A DNA stretch of 64,000 nt from Lathyrus oleraceus. Taxonomy: Eukaryota > Streptophyta > Magnoliopsida > Fabales > Fabaceae. Below, one piece after another: positions 1-10,370 of the stretch (the first letter of the stretch is position 1; each line of letters opens with the position of its first letter). Location of the stretch: the NCBI RefSeq assembly GCF_024323335.1, contig NC_066581.1:297870536-297934535 (forward strand), read 5' to 3'. The position numbers and the translations under genes are program-made. Under the pieces are notes generated by a model. That model had not been told where the DNA came from. It was given only the letters and a program-made list of their open reading frames with translations, and searched no databases.

Positions 1-19
1 AGGTTCGTCAACTGTAAGG
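1..19 (+). pseudogene. Ogre-C protease-end fragment, left of the Ogre-A insertion
   Basis: These bases continue directly into 39340 onward once Ogre-A is removed, and the joined frame resembles the end of the gag-protease gene in Ogre-A near 8000-8040 (a run ending in S-G-G-F). Bases 15-19 (TAAGG) and 39335-39339 (CAAGG) are the two copies of the target-site duplication, with one mismatch. Everything of Ogre-C upstream of this point lies outside the window. Confidence 0.75.
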
Positions 20-398
20 TGTAAGACCCCAATTTTAACCCTAAGATCCCTCATGGCATCATAACATTGCATTTGCATTGCCTCAAGGATCTTTAGCATC
101 TTGGTTCCCTTTGCCTTTGAGTGGGACTCCTTGTGATTGGTTTGAGATCACCAAGCATGCTTAAATTATACATCATTATTTCTCTTACTTTTGTTTACTA
201 ACCAAAAGCACAAAAATGTGTCACTAACATCTTTTGTTTGAAGCTTGAGTATCATCCAAGACACTTTGTGGGTTCTATTTAGATGATCAGTCAACACAAG
301 GGAATGGCTTGAGATACTTCCAAAGGTTCAAATGGGGTTTATTCGTCAGTCAAAACGTTAATCTTGAAGGAGCAAAAGTTTGTTCATGAGTTGTCATG

Positions 399-432
399 CT
401 CGCTAGGCGAGCAGAATGGGTCGCCTAGCGAG
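399..432. other. Perfect 12-bp GC-rich hairpin in the Ogre-A LTR (U3)
   Basis: CTCGCTAGGCGA (399-410) and its exact reverse complement (421-432) flank a ten-base loop. A further half-copy, GCTAGGCGA, occurs near 493-501. The 3' LTR retains the structure at 37506-37539 with one mismatch. The surrounding LTR is AT-rich, so the palindrome stands out. It lies about 200 bases before the putative TATA box, so a regulatory or protein-binding role is possible but only inferred. Confidence 0.8.
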
Positions 433-626
433 TCCCAAGAAAAGCCACCAGAATCACCTACGCTCAGAGGAATTTCTTGAACTGTCTTGCTTGCTAGGCG
501 AAGCCCACGTGTTAAAAAAAAAGAAAAGAATGAAAATAAATAAATAAATAAATAAATAAAATAGAACAATTTTTTTTTGGATTTGCGCCTCTCTCATTTG
601 AGCCCACAGGTCCACAAAAATCAGGT

Positions 627-633
627 TATAAAT
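627..633 (+). promoter_or_regulatory. Putative TATA box of the Ogre-A 5' LTR
   Basis: TATAAAT, preserved in the 3' LTR near 37876. It is the best TATA-like site in the first third of the LTR and would place U3 at about 640 bases. Assigned by sequence resemblance only. Confidence 0.4.
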
Positions 634-2094
634 TCAGAGTTTCAGTGAAACAAAAGGAAATTCTATTCCTATTACCCTGGCAGGGAAAAAGATAGTGAGA
701 GAAGAGCTAACAGAGTTCAGAGCAACCTCCAGAGACTGAAGGGAACTCATCGGCAAAGAACCAATTCCCTCTCATATAAACCCTCAGATTGCTTTGCAAA
801 CCCAACCGGGCAATTCAATTTCATCGGTCTCTCCAATCAGGTTTGCCCTTATTCCCATTACTTTATGCTTTTAATTTGAATGCTCTGAATGTATGAGGTA
901 TTATGGGTGAATTTGATACCCTTTTGATGCATGTGTTTGACAAGAGATTTAGGCCTCCTACCCTTGGTTTCTTTTTGTGAGCTTTTTGTGAATTTTAACG
1001 GCATGGTTCATGTGGTTACATTTTGATTTAGGGGCAACTCTTGATTACCCTATCTTGTTTCTCTAACCTGTTTGTTGAGTTTTGTTTTGTGAGGGCTCAT
1101 ATGACTCTTGCAGAGATGGCTTGCCTGGTGTTCCACTTTATTTGTGGGATACCACCTAGAGGTTTATTCTGATTACCTGTACTGACTCACTTTCTTTGAT
1201 GGTGCTAGCTTGAGAGATCTATGGGTTTCTTATCTCTTTAATTGCCGTTACTTAGGATCTTTATCCGTACGATAGATCTCTCGATCCCTTTACTTTTCCC
1301 GCATGTTACCGATTTCTTAGGTTTCGTATAGCCTCTCGTGGCATGTCATTTAAGGTAGCGCGATTCCTTCATCTAGGACTGCCTTTTTACATGAGCATCC
1401 CTAAACACCCCAAACTCATTGATTTTTCTTCTCCTAAGAACACGTTATCTCCTTCTACTACAGGCGAGTAAGTCTCCAAAGGTCGAGCATCCGGTAGAGT
1501 GCGTAGTAACGCCGTTTACCCCAAAACACAACCCTTACCCCATAGTTGGTCGAACTACGTTTTGCTCTAATTTTCATCCCAGATGAGATACGTAGGCATA
1601 AGACACGATGTCTTAGCGAGCACACTCCTCTTTAACCCATAGGTAGCCGAGCTACGAAGACTCTGATTCTTAGATTCAGATGAGATACGTATGCAGTGGA
1701 TGCGACGTCCGTGCGAGTCATTTTCTTTTGACCCTTCTTTTAGTAAGTAGTACATTAGATAAACATACACGTTTTTCTCATCCCTTCAATCATGTTTGCC
1801 CAAATAAATTTTCAAAAAAAAAAAACAACAACCTTTGCAACAAATGTGAAAAGGGCTCCCTAGGAGTACCTAGGATGCTTTGGGTGCCTAACACCTTCCG
1901 ATTGCATAACCAACCCCCTTACCCAAATCTCTGACATTTTTACTAGTTTTTGATTCGATAAAACTTTTAGGTTTTTGTTCGCTTTCTAACCATTCCTTTG
2001 GATAAATAGAAGTGCGGTGGCGACTCGACTTGTATGATTTACCTTGGATTTAGTCAATATCTCTAATGGTAACGAATACCCCGCTACAGAAAAG

Positions 2095-2112
2095 TGGCGA
2101 CTCTGCTGGGGA
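2095..2112 (+). other. Ogre-A primer-binding site (PBS)
   Basis: TGGCGACTCTGCTGGGGA-type sequence starting six bases after the LTR end. The initial TGG pairs with a tRNA CCA end. The same site occurs in reverse at 56750-56766 in Ogre-D. Ogre elements are described as primed by tRNA-Arg; I have not matched the tRNA itself. Confidence 0.85.
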
Positions 2113-2162
2113 AAAAAAGGAATCCTAGTGGGTTTTGCCTACTTTTCATATTTGTTGTATTG

Positions 2163-3118
<956 letters not shown>

Positions 3119-4570
3119 ATGGAAAGACAAAGAAGGAATACAAAGAAGTACAGTTTCAGACAACCCGACTTGAAAGAGTTAAGGAATTTGACATCTTATG
3201 TATTAGATCCCTTGGGTTTCAAGGCTTGTTTTGGGAAGCTTCTTCCTCTTCTGACTACTCAGGTGGATGAAGGATTGGTGAGTGTATTGGTGCAGTTTTA
3301 TGATCCCTTGTACCGTTGTTTCACGTTTCCGGATTTCCAGCTTTTGCCTACACTTGAGGAGTATGCTTATCTTGTGGGTATACCTATTCTAGACCAGTTT
3401 CCGTTCAGTGGCTTGGAAAGGATTCCTACTTCTCAAGAGATAGCAGACATGTTACACATAGATGAATCTCTGGTTGGTGCTCATATGACTACCAAAGGTG
3501 GAATTCAAGGTCTCCCTTCTGAGTTCCTCATTGCTCAAGCTACTATATATGGGAAGGCCATGAGTGAGGATGCCTTTGAAGCCATATTTGTACTTCTCAT
3601 CTATGGGCTAATGTTATTCCCCAACATCGACAAGTTTGTGGATGTGAACGCTATTAGGATTTTCTCTACTCTTAATCCCGTTCCGACTCTGTTGGGCGAT
3701 ACCTACTTCTCTTTGCCTATGAGGAATGCAAAGGGTGGTGGCGCCATTGTGTGTTGTTTGCCTCTGTTGTATAAGGGGTTTATTTCTCACTTACCTCAGA
3801 CGGTCGCTTTCAAGGAGAACAAGGAATGTCTACGGTGGTCCACGAGACTTATGTCTCTCACTAATGATGATATCTCTTGGTATAACCATGTGTATGATGA
3901 TGTGCAGATTATTTACTCTTTTGGCGAATTCTCCAATGTACCTCTTCTTGGTACATGTGGTGGGATTAACTACAATCCTGTTTTGGCACGTCGGCAGCTT
4001 GGGTTCCCCTTAAAGGATAAACCCAATAACATTCTGTTAGAGGGTGTATTCTTTCAGGATGGTAAAGATCCTCAAGGCTTGAAAGCTAGGATGGTCCGCG
4101 CTTGGCACAAGATTCATAGGAAAGGAAGGAAAGAGCTAGGTCCTAAGAATTGCATTGCTTTGGAGCCTTACACTGTTTGGGTTAGGAAGAGGGCGTCTGA
4201 GTATCTCATGCCTTACGAGTATCCGAGACCTACACTTATGATTATGGTTGGGCCTTCAACCCTCCCTAATCAAGGAGTAGAGGAGTTGAGAGACGAAGAC
4301 CGTTCACGTGCCTGGATCCGTGAACGTGAAGAGTTGCTTCAGCAGATTAAGGAGAAGGATGCTTTGATTGAGTTTCTTGAGCATCAGGTTATTGATGACC
4401 CTGATGATGTATGGACTTTTCTATTTCCTCAGTCTTCTAAGTTCTGGAAGAGGAGGTATGATCGACTCGCCAAAGAGAAGGCCGATATGGAGGCAGCCTA
4501 CGAGAGGGAGGTGAAGAGGCTTCGCGCATCTTATCTTCCTGTGTCCCGAGCTTTAGATGATTGTTTCTAG
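3119..4570 (+). CDS. Ogre-A ORF1, plant-mobile-domain-like protein
   Basis: About 483 residues from the ATG at 3119, an intact frame. That start is chosen because the Ogre-D homologue begins at the equivalent place (both continue RRNTKKYSF); the frame is open further up to 3017. The N-terminal two thirds has the signature of the aminotransferase-like plant mobile domain: a FTFPDF block, then LLPTLEEYAYLVGIPI (around residues 70-100), followed by conserved LFPNIDKFVD and GGINYNPVLARRQLGFP blocks. The last 100 residues are charged and probably coiled coil. ORF1 upstream of gag is a hallmark of Ogre; its role in the life cycle is unknown. Related proteins also occur in other plant transposons. 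Confidence 0.88.
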   Translation: MERQRRNTKKYSFRQPDLKELRNLTSYVLDPLGFKACFGKLLPLLTTQVDEGLVSVLVQFYDPLYRCFTFPDFQLLPTLEEYAYLVGIPILDQFPFSGLERIPTSQEIADMLHIDESLVGAHMTTKGGIQGLPSEFLIAQATIYGKAMSEDAFEAIFVLLIYGLMLFPNIDKFVDVNAIRIFSTLNPVPTLLGDTYFSLPMRNAKGGGAIVCCLPLLYKGFISHLPQTVAFKENKECLRWSTRLMSLTNDDISWYNHVYDDVQIIYSFGEFSNVPLLGTCGGINYNPVLARRQLGFPLKDKPNNILLEGVFFQDGKDPQGLKARMVRAWHKIHRKGRKELGPKNCIALEPYTVWVRKRASEYLMPYEYPRPTLMIMVGPSTLPNQGVEELRDEDRSRAWIREREELLQQIKEKDALIEFLEHQVIDDPDDVWTFLFPQSSKFWKRRYDRLAKEKADMEAAYEREVKRLRASYLPVSRALDDCF

Positions 4571-4812
4571 GGATCCATAGGATGATTATTTCCCTTTTCT
4601 CTTGTATATGATTGACGATGCTGCACTTCTTTTCCCTGATATTATTTGATGAGATATTTCCATATGTGATAAAATGCTTAATATTTCCAGAATTTGCAAA
4701 TAAAACTCTAAAGTTCCTTTGAAATAAAAAACAAATCATATGGACAAACATTGCATGCATCATATGCATAAGCAGGTTTTGTTTCCGGTCCCTTGCCCTG
4801 TGGTCTAACTCT
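4571..4812 (+). other. Spacer between Ogre-A ORF1 and gag
   Basis: AT-rich, no gene. It aligns with the Ogre-D spacer (around 53690-53780 in reverse), sharing the purine-rich stretch and the segment ending in ATAAGCAGGTTT. Confidence 0.7.
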
Positions 4813-7800
4813 GTGTCCTTCATTTACTTTGAAGACAAGCTGACTCACCGGTACTACACTAGAGCCAACATTTCAAGACTGATGGATCACTTAGAGCAAG
4901 AGAACCGCGAGCTGAAAGAGGAAGTGGCCAGATTGACTGCCCTAATGGAGTCACTCATGGCTGCCCAGAGCCAATCTTCTCCGACACCTTCAACTCCTCC
5001 CCAGAGGACAATTATCTCCGAGGTTGTCTCCTCTACTGTGCCCGCTGCCAGTGCACACTTTGTTCCAACAGCCATGCCAACCGGGTTCACGTGGGGGATG
5101 CCTCCCAATTTCATGCCTGAGGGTCCCGTTCCTACCTTTGCTTCTCTGCCGGCATCTAGCCCGGTCCTTGCCGTTCCTCCTCCTGTCGTGCATACTTTGC
5201 CCAGGGTAGACGACACCATCTATCATTCTGAGCCGTTTGAGGGTCCAGATGTCTATGAGAAGATGGATGCTATGAACAATCAATTTCTTGAGCTTCGTAA
5301 GGAATTGAAAACTCTCAGAGGGAAGGATCTTTTCGGCAAGTCTGCTGTCGAACTCTGCTTGGTTCCAAATGTGAAGATCCCTATGAAATTCAAGGTCCCT
5401 GATTTTGAAAAGTACAAAGGAAATACTTGTCTTCTCAGCCACCTGGTCATGTATGGCAGGAAGATGTCGACTCAAACCGATAATGACCAACTACTCATCC
5501 ACTACTTTCAGGACAGTCTGTCCGGTGCCGCTTTGTGTTGGTACATGGGTTTAGACAGCGCGAACATCCGATCCTTCAATGATCTCGGCGAAGCCTTCGT
5601 CAAGCAGTACAAGTACAGCGTGGATATGGCTCCCGATAGAGATCAATTAAGAGCCATGTCCCAGAAGGATAAAGAAACATTTAAGGAGTACGCCCAGAGG
5701 TGGCGAGAGGTGGCAGCACAGATCGTGCCTCCGCTAGAAGAGAAAGAGATGACTAAGATCTTTTTGAAGACTTTAAGTTCCTTTTATTATGAGCGGATGA
5801 TTTCTAGCACTCCTTCTGACTTCACCAAGATGGTAAACATGGGGATGCGTCTAAAAGAAGGGGTCCGTGAAGGACGGTTAACCAGAGAAGAAGGCTCTTC
5901 TGCCAAATGTTATGGGGCGTTTGCAAAGAAGAAAGATGGAGAGGCACATGCTGTGACTTCCCATGAGAAACCAAGAAGACCCTCTATGAGGAGGAAGACT
6001 GTGCGTCCCGCCAGTAACCAGCACCAAGTGGCTCATATAGCACCTGTCTTTAGAGATAATCAACAGTACCAGCATTATAACAACAATCAACAACCACCTC
6101 AGCAATATCAACAACAACAACATCGTCCACAACAGCAGGCCTACCAGCCTCGAAACAGTAATCAAACCAGCACAAATTACGAGAGGAAAAAGGTCACCTT
6201 CGATCCTATTCCAATGACGTACGCAGAGTTATATCCCTTTTTGATAGAAAGGAAGCTGATTACTCCGAGAGACCCACCGGCTATACCTGCTAACCCCCAG
6301 TGGTGGTATAAGCCTGAGTTACATTGTGTTTACCATTCTGGTGCTCCCGGCCACGACGTGGAGAATTGTTACCCTTTGAAGACCAAGGTTCAAGACCTTG
6401 TGAGGTGTGGTATTTTATGTTTTGAGGACGTAGGCCCTAATGTGAAGAAGAACCCATTGCCCGAACATGGGAAATCTGTCAACATGGTCCAGGGTTGCCC
6501 TGGAAAATACAAAGTCAAATATGTCAGTCATATTCAACAATCTCTGGTTGAGATGTATCATCTGCTGTGTGATTATAGTCATTATGAGCATGACCACGAT
6601 AGATGCCGAGTCTGCTCTGTTAACCGATTGGGTTGTTGCCAGGTGCGCAAGGATGTTCAGGAAATGCTGGACGAAGGAGTCATTGAGATCCTTCAAAACA
6701 GGAATGTTGATGAAAATGAGCCTGAGGTCAATGTGATCTCCCCAGCGTTCCGGATACCCGAGCCTGTTATCATCAAGTACAATGGTAGCAAGCAGAAGGC
6801 TTCTCCCGCTCTGATCATTAAGCCTGCTGGTCTTGTGCCTTACTCTTCTGAAAAGGCAGTTCCCTATCGCTACAACGCCGTAGCAGTAGAGAATGGGAAA
6901 GAGGTGTCCTTGCCCTCTTCTTCTGTTGTGAATATTGCCGATGTTAGCGGTTTGACCCGTAGTGGCCGTGTATTTTCAGCACCGCCGAAGCCTCAAATTA
7001 ATGCTGATTTTGTTGAACGCCCGATCGGGAACGCTGTGAATTCTCTGAATCCGGCACTTGCTGTTAAGCCCTCCTCCGTACTGAAAACTCCTACTTCTGT
7101 TGGCCCGAGTGGCAATGTGAAAGAAGACTGTGATGAGATGCTGAGACTCATCAAAAGGAGCGAGTACAATGTTGTAGACCAGCTTCTACAAACGCCATCC
7201 AAAATATCTGTGTTATCCTTACTCTTAAATTTAGAACCACACCGAGAGGCTCTGCAGAAGGTGTTGGATGTGGCATATGTAGATCACGATGTCACTTTGG
7301 AGCAATTCGATAGCATTGTTGCAAACATTACTGCTTGCAACAACCTGAGCTTTTGTAACTCTGATCTCCCTGAGGAGGGAAGAGACCACAACTTGGCTTT
7401 ACACATATCTATGAATTGCAAAGACGACGCCATGTCCAATGTGCTGGTGGACACCGGGTCATCATTGAACGTATTGCCAAAGTCCACTCTCTCAAAGCTA
7501 TCATATCAAGGGCCTCCCATGAGGCAGAGTGGAGTAGTTGTGAAGGCTTTCGATGGGTCTCGCAAAACTGTGATTGGGGAAGTTGATCTCCCAATCAAGA
7601 TCGGACCAAGTGATTTTCAGATTACCTTCCAGGTTATGGACATTCACCCATCGTATAGTTGTCTCTTAGGCAGACCATGGATTCACGAGGCAGGCGCCAC
7701 GACGTCCACCCTACACCAGAAATTGAAATTTGTGAAAAACAAGAAGCTGGTGGTGGTAGGGGGAGAAAGGGCTCTCCTGGTTAGCCATTTGTCTTCATTC

Positions 7801-8181
7801 TCTTATATAGATGCTGAGGTTGAAGTTGGAACTCCTTTCCAAGCGTTATCTATTGCTGAGCCTATTGAGAAGAGAACTCCTTCATTTGCTTCCTACAAAG
7901 ATGCAAAGTTGGCCATTGAGCATGGTGCAACCACTGGTTTAGGAAAAATGATTGAGTTAGAAGATAACGAGTCCCGTGATGGCATATGTTTTTCTTCTGG
8001 TACTTTCAACAAGCAAGGGTTATTCAAGAGTGGAGGTTTCATCCACACTGGTCTAGATGAGGAGGCTGCTGCCGTTTTAGAAGAAGATACAGAGGATTCT
8101 GGCAATTTCATCATCCCTGGAGGGGTCTGCAACAATTGGGTCGCTGTGGATATTCCAACAGTTGTCCATAAGTCAACGTAA
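4813..8181 (+). CDS. Ogre-A gag-protease polyprotein (exon 1 of gag-pol)
   Basis: 1,122 codons without interruption. The start is uncertain: 4813 is GTG and the first in-frame ATG is 4882, but residues before that ATG are conserved in Ogre-D, which has an upstream ATG. In order: a coiled coil (about 25-50), a Pro/Ser/Thr-rich linker, the capsid-like gag domain (about 185-335), a Gln-rich segment (about 405-445), a zinc-knuckle-like C-x-Y-H...G-H...C motif (about 505-520), and an aspartic protease with LVDTGSS near residue 880 and LLGRPWIH near 950. Protease would release capsid and the pol enzymes inside the virus-like particle. The reading is expected to join RT by splicing at 8172; unspliced RNA stops at 8179-8181. 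Confidence 0.92.
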   Translation: MSFIYFEDKLTHRYYTRANISRLMDHLEQENRELKEEVARLTALMESLMAAQSQSSPTPSTPPQRTIISEVVSSTVPAASAHFVPTAMPTGFTWGMPPNFMPEGPVPTFASLPASSPVLAVPPPVVHTLPRVDDTIYHSEPFEGPDVYEKMDAMNNQFLELRKELKTLRGKDLFGKSAVELCLVPNVKIPMKFKVPDFEKYKGNTCLLSHLVMYGRKMSTQTDNDQLLIHYFQDSLSGAALCWYMGLDSANIRSFNDLGEAFVKQYKYSVDMAPDRDQLRAMSQKDKETFKEYAQRWREVAAQIVPPLEEKEMTKIFLKTLSSFYYERMISSTPSDFTKMVNMGMRLKEGVREGRLTREEGSSAKCYGAFAKKKDGEAHAVTSHEKPRRPSMRRKTVRPASNQHQVAHIAPVFRDNQQYQHYNNNQQPPQQYQQQQHRPQQQAYQPRNSNQTSTNYERKKVTFDPIPMTYAELYPFLIERKLITPRDPPAIPANPQWWYKPELHCVYHSGAPGHDVENCYPLKTKVQDLVRCGILCFEDVGPNVKKNPLPEHGKSVNMVQGCPGKYKVKYVSHIQQSLVEMYHLLCDYSHYEHDHDRCRVCSVNRLGCCQVRKDVQEMLDEGVIEILQNRNVDENEPEVNVISPAFRIPEPVIIKYNGSKQKASPALIIKPAGLVPYSSEKAVPYRYNAVAVENGKEVSLPSSSVVNIADVSGLTRSGRVFSAPPKPQINADFVERPIGNAVNSLNPALAVKPSSVLKTPTSVGPSGNVKEDCDEMLRLIKRSEYNVVDQLLQTPSKISVLSLLLNLEPHREALQKVLDVAYVDHDVTLEQFDSIVANITACNNLSFCNSDLPEEGRDHNLALHISMNCKDDAMSNVLVDTGSSLNVLPKSTLSKLSYQGPPMRQSGVVVKAFDGSRKTVIGEVDLPIKIGPSDFQITFQVMDIHPSYSCLLGRPWIHEAGATTSTLHQKLKFVKNKKLVVVGGERALLVSHLSSFSYIDAEVEVGTPFQALSIAEPIEKRTPSFASYKDAKLAIEHGATTGLGKMIELEDNESRDGICFSSGTFNKQGLFKSGGFIHTGLDEEAAAVLEEDTEDSGNFIIPGGVCNNWVAVDIPTVVHKST

Positions 8182-8441
8182 TAATCACTTTGTTTAAAAA
8201 CCCTTCTCCCATGCCCAAAGGAGGAGTGATGACATTGTTGGCGCATAAGTAAAATGATATTTTCATTCAATAAATTCATGTTAAATGTTTGTTTTTCCAA
8301 TTATTTTCCCTTTTTGCTTTTTGCATGAAATTGGTGATCACATAAAACCCTAAAAAATAAAATAAAATCAATCTTTTCATATGCATAATGATTTGCCTTG
8401 TTTGAATTCTAAAGCTTTTCATATCCGGAATCATTATGCAA
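8172..8441 (+). other. Ogre-A intron between protease and RT, acceptor mutated
   Basis: Ogre elements are known to splice an intron here, joining protease to RT in frame. The donor is the GT at 8172-8173. By alignment with Ogre-C (intron 39516-39776, acceptor AG at 39775-39776), the acceptor dinucleotide should lie at 8440-8441, but here it reads AA instead of AG. The next AG ends one base later and would shift the frame. The intron is 270 bases and contains no gene. Confidence 0.75.
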
Positions 8442-10370
8442 GCTGATTTCTAAACCCATTGAACATAATGACCCAACACCATCTCCCAATTTTGAATTCC
8501 CTATATTTGAGGCAGAGGAAGATGATGTTGAAGAGATTCCTGACGAGATAACCCGTCTATTTGAGCATGAAGAAAAGATCATTCAGCCGCATCTTGAGAA
8601 TCTGGAAACAGTCAACTTGGGGTCTGAAGATTGTGTGCGAGAGGTAAAGATTGGGGCACTTCTGGAAGAATCTGTTAAGAAGGGGTTGATTAAATTGCTA
8701 CGAGAATATGTTGATGTCTTTGCCTGGTCATATGAAGACATGCCTGGTCTAGATACTGATATTGTGCAACATTCCCTACCTTTAAAGCCTGAGTGCGTGC
8801 CTATGAAACAGAAACTCAGAAGAACTCATCCTGATATGGCAGTGAAGACCAAAGAGGAAGTTCATAAGCAAATTGATGCGGGGTTCCTGGTGACTTCTAT
8901 ATATCCTCAATGGGTGGCCAATATTGTGCCCGTGCCTAAGAAAGATGGAAAAGTCCGGATGTGTATGGACTATAGAGACTTGAATAAAGCTAGTCCGAAA
9001 GATGATTTCCCTCTACCACATATTGATATGTTGATAGATAATACAGCTAAACTCAAAGTCTTCTCGTTTATGGATGGATTTTCCGGATATAATCAGATTA
9101 AAATGGCACCCGAGGATATGGAGAAGACAACATTCATCACACCTTAGGGAACATTCTGTTATCGAGTGATGCCCTTCGGTTTGAAGAACGCCGGAGCCAC
9201 GTATCAACGAGCTATGACCACCTTGTTTCATGATATGATGCACAAGGAGATTGAGGTATATGTTGACGATATGATTGCTAAGTCAAGAACGGAAGTTGAA
9301 CATGTAGAGCATTTGTTGAAGCTTTTCCAGCGTTTGAGGAAATATAAGCTTCGTCTGAATCCCAACAAGTGTACATTTGGAGTCCGTTCTGGCAAGTTAT
9401 TGGGTTTCATTGTTAGTGAAAGAGGTATTGAGGTTGATCCTGCAAAGGTCAAAGCAATACAAGAGATGCCTGCGCCCAAAACTGAGAAGCAAGTCCGAGG
9501 TTTTCTTGGCCGCTTGAATTATATCTCCAGATTCATATCCCACATGACTGCCACATGTGCGCCTATATTCAAGCTCCTCCGGAAAGATCAGTCCCATGAT
9601 TGGACCGAGGATTTCCAGAAAGCTTTCGACAGTATTAAAGAATATATGTCTGAGCCTCCGATTCTGTCTCCGCCTGTAGAGGGAAGACCTTTGATCATGT
9701 ATCTGACTGTTCTTGAAGACTCGATGGGTTGTGTCCTTGGTCAGCAAGACGAATTAGGGAAGAAGGAGTATGCTATTTACTACCTGAGTAAGAAGTTCAC
9801 TGATTTTGAGTCTCGATACTCAATGCTTGAAAAGACATGTTGTGCTGTGGCTTGGGCTGCTAAGCGCTTACGCCAGTATATGATAAATCATACGACTTGG
9901 TTGATATCCAGAATGGATCCAATCAAGTACATCTTCGAGAAGCCTGCTTTAACAGGGAGAATTGCCCGTTGGCAGATGTTGTTATCTGAGTATGATATTG
10001 AGTATAGAGCTCAGAAGGCTATTAAAGGTAGTATCTTGGCTGACCATTTGGCACATCAGCCTATTGAAGATTATCAGTCAGTTCAGTATGACTTCCCGGA
10101 TGAGGAAATTCTGTATTTGAAAGTGAAAGATTGCGATGAGCCTACACTTGATGAAGGGCCAGCGCCTGGTTCCAGATGAAGTATGGTGTTTGATGACGCT
10201 GTAAATCAGTATGGAAATGGTATTGGGGCCGTGATTATTACTCCTCGGGGCGCACATATTCCTTTTACAGCAAGGCTAACCTTCAAATGCACGAATAATA
10301 TGGCTGAGTATGAGGCCTGTATTATGGGATTGGAGGAATGTATCGATCTAAGGATCAAGCATCTTGATGT
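8442..10370 (+). pseudogene. Ogre-A pol part 1: RT, degenerate RNase H, start of second RNase H
   Basis: The frame is open from 8442, beginning with an acidic linker equivalent to that in Ogre-C. RT follows, with the VPVPKKDGKVRMC and MDYRDLNKA blocks, then FSGYNQI, then the catalytic YVDD near 9256. A TAG at 9145-9147 replaces the tryptophan codon present in Ogre-C, and a TGA at 10177-10179 replaces another. The first RNase H (about 9690-10070) lacks the usual catalytic aspartate of its first strand (MYLTVLEDSMG). The second, archaeal-type RNase H starts at 10183 (MVFDDAV, then AEYEA). The frame is then cut at 10370 by element B and resumes at 25721. Confidence 0.9.
10366..10370. other. Target-site duplication of element B (left copy)
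   Basis: GATGT, repeated exactly at 25716-25720. Keeping one copy restores the Ogre-A reading frame across the insertion. Confidence 0.95.

Larger units (their letters stand above)
20..2088 (+). repeat. Ogre-A 5' LTR
   Basis: Begins TGTAAGACCCC and ends CCGCTACA, matching 37126-39334 almost throughout. It is 2,069 bases, against 2,209 for the 3' copy; most of the difference is an A-rich microsatellite (about 511-560 here). A plausible TATA element (TATAAAT) is at 627-633. A GC-rich hairpin lies upstream of it at 399-432. The end is followed by a six-base spacer and the primer-binding site, which fixes the boundary. Confidence 0.92.

Noticed and set aside
1680..1934. 84-codon ORF in the Ogre-A LTR
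   Set aside because: Not preserved in frame in the 3' LTR copy and no recognisable domain.
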